A stretch of DNA of 64,000 nucleotides from assembly GCF_001422545.1 (NCBI RefSeq), contig NZ_LMLE01000007.1, forward strand, positions 248,001 to 312,000. The letters run 5' to 3'. Below are positions 60,543 through 64,000 of this stretch, one piece after another; positions within the stretch are counted from its first letter, which is position 1; every line of letters starts with the position of its first letter. The DNA comes from Pedobacter sp. Leaf41. GTDB lineage: Bacteria; Bacteroidota; Bacteroidia; Sphingobacteriales; Sphingobacteriaceae. The notes under the pieces are model-generated. The model made no database searches. It saw only the letters and a program-made list of their open reading frames with translations, and was not told the DNA's origin. The position numbers were made by a program, and so were the translations under genes.

Positions 60543-63537
60543 TTCATCGAAAATAGAATCTAATTTAGTCTCAAAGGCTTTACTTCTTATTTTTAAGAAA
60601 GGTTTTTCAATTGCTTTTTTACTTCTGATTTTCTTCTTGGTTAACGGATCAAATGCTGTGGCACAAATGACCTATCTGCCACATTACACCTCTAAAAATG
60701 GTTTAGCCAGCAACAATTGCTATTACATTTTGCAAGATCAGAAGGGCTTTATCTGGATAGCAACCGATAATGGAATCAGCCGTTTCGATGGTACAAACTT
60801 CCAAAATTTCACCATTGAAGATGGTTTGCCCGACACGCAAATCCTTCAAATGAAAGAAGACCAATTTGGAAGAATTTGGTTTTTTGCATTAAACGGGCAA
60901 TTAAGTTATCTGCAAGATGGAAAATTTTATAACCAGGATAACAGTCAATTATTAAAGCAACTTAGCCTAAACACTGTTATTGTTTCTTTTTTGATGGATA
61001 AGCAAGGCAGAATTTGGTTAGGTACAAACTCAAATTTAATTGTTTGTTGGGATGGAAAACGAATTAGAAAGTACGTTTCTCCAAATCCGAAAGATAAATT
61101 CATCAATGCGTTTATTCACGAAGACGAAAATGGCAACATCTATTCGTATAGCGATCTAAGTGTTCAGAAATTTAACGGCGCTACTTTTTCGATCTTAAAA
61201 TCTAATGTTCAGCCGCTTTCTTACATGACAGCGAGCAACACTAAATCAAAGTCGTTAATTTATCTGGATAAAAGTGGACTAAAAGAATTGAGCAAAGGGA
61301 ATATCAATAGCTTAATTTCCATTCCCCAAAACCTGATTAAAAACATGTCTGGTTATTTCTACTATGATAGCGCAGCTAAAGAGGTTTGGATTGCCAATGC
61401 AAATGGTTCGTTTGCTTTGGATAAAAATGGAAAAACAGTTCAGTATCTTCAGGATATTCCCGTAAACCAGGTAATAAAAGATAGCAACAAGAACATGTGG
61501 TTTGCCACCAATGTTGGAATCTATATGTTACCAAATGCAAGCAATCGTTTATCCATTATTGATGCAGAATCTGGCTTGAGCAGTAATGTCATCAAAAGCA
61601 TTACCAAAGATGGTAAAAACAGGCTTTGGCTCGGCACAGACGATGCCGTTATTGATGTTTTAACCATCGATAACTATCAGGTAAATGAAATTGGGTTAGA
61701 TGATTTTAAGAAATACAAAACCATAAAACAACTAAACTTCGACCAAAAAAATCAATCGATATATTTTTCTTCAGATTATGGGATGGGTGTTTTTAAAAAT
61801 ATCTACAGCACCACAAATGCAGTAAACTACTTAAAGGAAGCTAATAATTCCATGTTTGTAATTAAACATTTTAGCGTTGATGAAAAAAGCAATCGTTTAG
61901 CCCTGGCACTTTCTTCTGGGGTTGTTTTTTTATCTGATAGAATAAACAATTTTGAATTCAATTCCTTGAAATATCGGGAGAAGGAAGATTTCTTCAAAGA
62001 TCGCTCTTACCATGTGTTTTACGATCGGACAGGTAATTTGTGGTTTTCAAATATCAATGGTTTATCTCAGTTTGTAAACGGAAAACTCATTAAGCATTTT
62101 GAAAAACATCCCCTACTCACTAAAAGAATTAATGATATTCAACAATTGGCTGATGGCACATTGATTTTGGCTACAGACGGATATGGATTGCTTTTTTACA
62201 AAAATGACCAAATTGTAAAACAGATCACTCAAAAAGATGGCTTAACCAATAATATTTGTACTAAAATATTCGTAAAAAATAACGAGATATGGGTACTCAC
62301 CAACAAGGGCGTTAATAAAATTGCCAATTATCCGCAAAAGCTTAGCGTTGCCAATTTCGATTACGGGAAAGATTTATTGAGTGATGATATCAACAGTTTA
62401 TTTATTGATGACAGCACGGCGTATTTCGCTACCAATAAAGGGCTGATTCTTTTCAAGTACAACAATAAAAACATCAGCAGAAATTTACCGAAGGTTTATG
62501 TAACCTCTATCATCAAAGACAAGGATAGATTGCCCGTAAATCAAAAAAATTTCACCTTCGAAACAGGAAATAATACCATTTTATTCACTTTTAGTGCAGT
62601 AGATTTTACCACAAGCGACATTACTTATCGTTATCGGTTAAGTGAAAATTCTGCCTGGGTAGAAACCAGAACCCGCCGTTTAGATTTTTCATCGCTTCAA
62701 TCCGGAGAATATAATTTCGAAGTTTCGGCCAAAAGCCAAAACGGAAACTGGGGGCCATCCGCAAAAATTTCATTTACCATTACCAAGCATTTTTGGCAAA
62801 GCTTATGGTTTTTATCCATCTTAATCCTTTTGGTGGCCTACATTTTTTACAAAGTTGCGGTTTACATCACCAGAAAACAAAAGGATAAGGAACAAGAGCA
62901 GCTTTTGCTAAAAAACAAGGTGTTGATGTTAGAGCAGCAGGCTTTACAGGCAATGATGAATCCACATTTTGTATTCAATGTGATGAATTCTATACAGCAT
63001 TATATTAATACGCAGAACACGGCATCAGCTAATCGGGTATTAACCGGGTTTGCTCGGTTAATAAGAAAAAACCTGGAAATTTGTACCAAAAGCTATATCT
63101 CTCTGGAAGAAGAACTTGAATATTTGAATTTGTATTTAAAGCTCGAGAAAAATAGATTCGGAGATAAGTTACAATACTCCTTTGCAATTGATGATCAAAT
63201 AGATAAGGAAGAAACTTTAATCCCATCGATGCTATTACAGCCTTACGTAGAGAATGCAATTTGGCATGGCATTATGCCAAAAGAAACGGGTGGCGAAATA
63301 CAAATTAATATTAAAATTGATGTTCCAGAGTATTTAAACATCGAGATAATTGATGATGGTGTTGGTATTGACAATTCTTTGAGGGAGAAAAAAGAAACAC
63401 ACATTAGCAAAGGTATGCAACTTACCAAAGAAAGATTGCATTTGTTAGGACAGATTGCAGCAAAACCTATACACCTCAGTGTTAAACAAAAGGCCACAAA
63501 TGGTACAATCGTTTCTATATCTATACCGTTAAAATAG
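60532..63537 (+). CDS. Two-component propeller sensor histidine kinase (LytS-like)
   Basis: 1001 residues starting at GTG 60532, inside the end of the regulator gene. A signal/membrane helix (GFSIAFLLLIFFLVNGSNAVAQ) is followed by a periplasmic sensor of Reg_prop repeats (DQKGFIWIATDNGISRFDG, DKQGRIWLGTNSN, DRTGNLWFSNINGLSQF) forming two propellers, a Y_Y_Y domain (ITYRYRLSENSAW...LQSGEYNFEVSAKS), a membrane helix near 760 (SLWFLSILILLVAYIFYKVAVYI) and a His_kinase domain with the His in AMMNPHFVFNVMNSIQHYI and the ATPase N box LLQPYVENAIWHGI. Hybrid-type receiver absent; the partner is the LytTR protein. Confidence 0.92.
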   Translation: MIINSSKIESNLVSKALLLIFKKGFSIAFLLLIFFLVNGSNAVAQMTYLPHYTSKNGLASNNCYYILQDQKGFIWIATDNGISRFDGTNFQNFTIEDGLPDTQILQMKEDQFGRIWFFALNGQLSYLQDGKFYNQDNSQLLKQLSLNTVIVSFLMDKQGRIWLGTNSNLIVCWDGKRIRKYVSPNPKDKFINAFIHEDENGNIYSYSDLSVQKFNGATFSILKSNVQPLSYMTASNTKSKSLIYLDKSGLKELSKGNINSLISIPQNLIKNMSGYFYYDSAAKEVWIANANGSFALDKNGKTVQYLQDIPVNQVIKDSNKNMWFATNVGIYMLPNASNRLSIIDAESGLSSNVIKSITKDGKNRLWLGTDDAVIDVLTIDNYQVNEIGLDDFKKYKTIKQLNFDQKNQSIYFSSDYGMGVFKNIYSTTNAVNYLKEANNSMFVIKHFSVDEKSNRLALALSSGVVFLSDRINNFEFNSLKYREKEDFFKDRSYHVFYDRTGNLWFSNINGLSQFVNGKLIKHFEKHPLLTKRINDIQQLADGTLILATDGYGLLFYKNDQIVKQITQKDGLTNNICTKIFVKNNEIWVLTNKGVNKIANYPQKLSVANFDYGKDLLSDDINSLFIDDSTAYFATNKGLILFKYNNKNISRNLPKVYVTSIIKDKDRLPVNQKNFTFETGNNTILFTFSAVDFTTSDITYRYRLSENSAWVETRTRRLDFSSLQSGEYNFEVSAKSQNGNWGPSAKISFTITKHFWQSLWFLSILILLVAYIFYKVAVYITRKQKDKEQEQLLLKNKVLMLEQQALQAMMNPHFVFNVMNSIQHYINTQNTASANRVLTGFARLIRKNLEICTKSYISLEEELEYLNLYLKLEKNRFGDKLQYSFAIDDQIDKEETLIPSMLLQPYVENAIWHGIMPKETGGEIQINIKIDVPEYLNIEIIDDGVGIDNSLREKKETHISKGMQLTKERLHLLGQIAAKPIHLSVKQKATNGTIVSISIPLK

Positions 63538-63724
63538 ATTTTTTACCGTTTACTCAATTATTAATACCATTCACTAAATAGAACTTACACCGAATCTCGT
63601 TTAGCCTTAAACTTGTGTTAGAAATAAACGATAGTGTTTATCAAAACGTTCTTATAGAATTGATATAGATATTTAATAACCTAACCTAAAACTATATCTT
63701 AATTCAGGTTTCATTTGTGTGTTG

Positions 63725-63764
63725 AAAGCGGTCTTGTTTTTTAAAAAGCGAGACCGCTTTTTTT
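63725..63764 (+). terminator. Terminator after the propeller kinase
   Basis: AAAGCGGTCT (63725-63734) pairs perfectly with AGACCGCTTT (63751-63760), followed by more Ts. Confidence 0.85.
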
Positions 63765-63789
63765 ATGTCCAAAAATTATATTTTTGTAT

Positions 63790-64000
63790 ATGTCCCAAAC
63801 CGATATTACCAGGCACATAGAAGCGCTCATATTCTCTTCTGTTCAAAGTATTACCGTTCAAGAAATCATCTTAGCTTTAAATGCGGTTTTCGAAGCAGAG
63901 TTTATTGAAACACAGATTTTTGAAAGCTTAGATCTTATTCAAGAAAAGTATAAACATCATGATTTCGCAATCGAATTGGTAAACCTAAATAAAGGATATC
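63790..64000 (+). CDS. scpB: Segregation and condensation protein ScpB, N-terminal part
   Basis: The frame from ATG 63790 runs off the window end and gives 70 residues: MSQTDITRHIEALIFSSVQ, then QEIILALNAVFEAEFIE and IQEKYKHHDFAIELVNLNKGY. The IEALIF opening and the winged-helix pattern with late Gly-Tyr match ScpB, the kleisin-associated subunit of the SMC-ScpAB condensin. Only the first winged helix is visible. Confidence 0.8.
   Translation, partial: MSQTDITRHIEALIFSSVQSITVQEIILALNAVFEAEFIETQIFESLDLIQEKYKHHDFAIELVNLNKGY

Noticed and set aside
1-64000. CRISPR arrays, prophage, transposase, rRNA or tRNA genes
   Set aside because: Looked for regular long repeats with spacers, integrase or transposase motifs and cloverleaf-like ends; none seen. 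The heptad arrays are far too short in period to be CRISPR.

Overview
The window looks like chromosome of a Bacteroidota bacterium, most likely a Pedobacter-type member of the Sphingobacteriaceae. The grounds are AT-rich coding sequence, TAnnTTTG promoter elements, GLPGLI-family and BlaI/BlaR1 genes, TonB-dependent receptors with carboxypeptidase-regulatory-like N-termini, a Bacteroidota-type arginine decarboxylase and futalosine-pathway menaquinone synthesis (mqnC). No rRNA, tRNA, CRISPR array, phage or transposase gene was seen. Most genes are core metabolism; the novelty is in the control regions between them.

Layout. 1-2.3 kb: end of an SDR gene, a decayed Fic gene with a cluster of short repeats upstream, and mnmE. 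2.5-10.9 kb: a PAS histidine kinase with an extra C-terminal STAS-like domain, then a minus-strand tripartite RND efflux operon (membrane fusion protein, pump, outer-membrane factor) beside its tetR. 11.4-15.7 kb: minus-strand trpD-trpF-trpB-trpA, preceded by a 17-residue leader peptide with three consecutive Trp codons and a terminator hairpin, which is a textbook-shaped attenuator. 15.7-27 kb: Kir channel, small proteins, speA, DUF72, DUF1579, a 3'-5' exonuclease coupled to a dipeptide-type ABC ATPase, rnr and a polyprenyl synthase. 27.3-28.1 kb: rplU-rpmA. 28.9-36.8 kb: GLPGLI/outer-membrane pair, blaI-blaR1 and a dicarboxylate symporter. 36.9-48 kb: ECF sigma factor and partner, DUF922, dgkA, GH20 hexosaminidase, trxB, dipeptidase, DUF3060, acyl-CoA carboxylase beta, DUF2721, MaoC and LOG proteins. 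48.3-57.7 kb: TonB receptor preceded by a Cys-rich small ORF, a decayed surface-protein gene, guaB, ppnP, an M16 peptidase pair and mqnC. 58-64 kb: two Tat-type ferritin-like proteins, a LytTR regulator with its propeller histidine kinase, and the start of scpB.

The strongest regulatory signals are: (1) the trp attenuator; (2) an identically spaced triple half-site (TACGAA/TCGTA/TACGAA) upstream of both blaI-blaR1 and the GLPGLI/outer-membrane operon, suggesting one BlaI regulon; (3) TAAC-N3-GTTA operators flanking tetR and the efflux operon; (4) a short ORF encoding a CNRCC motif upstream of the TonB receptor; and (5) intergenic arrays with exact 7-nt periodicity (GACTNNN). Several families of dispersed hairpin-forming repeats fill the larger gaps.
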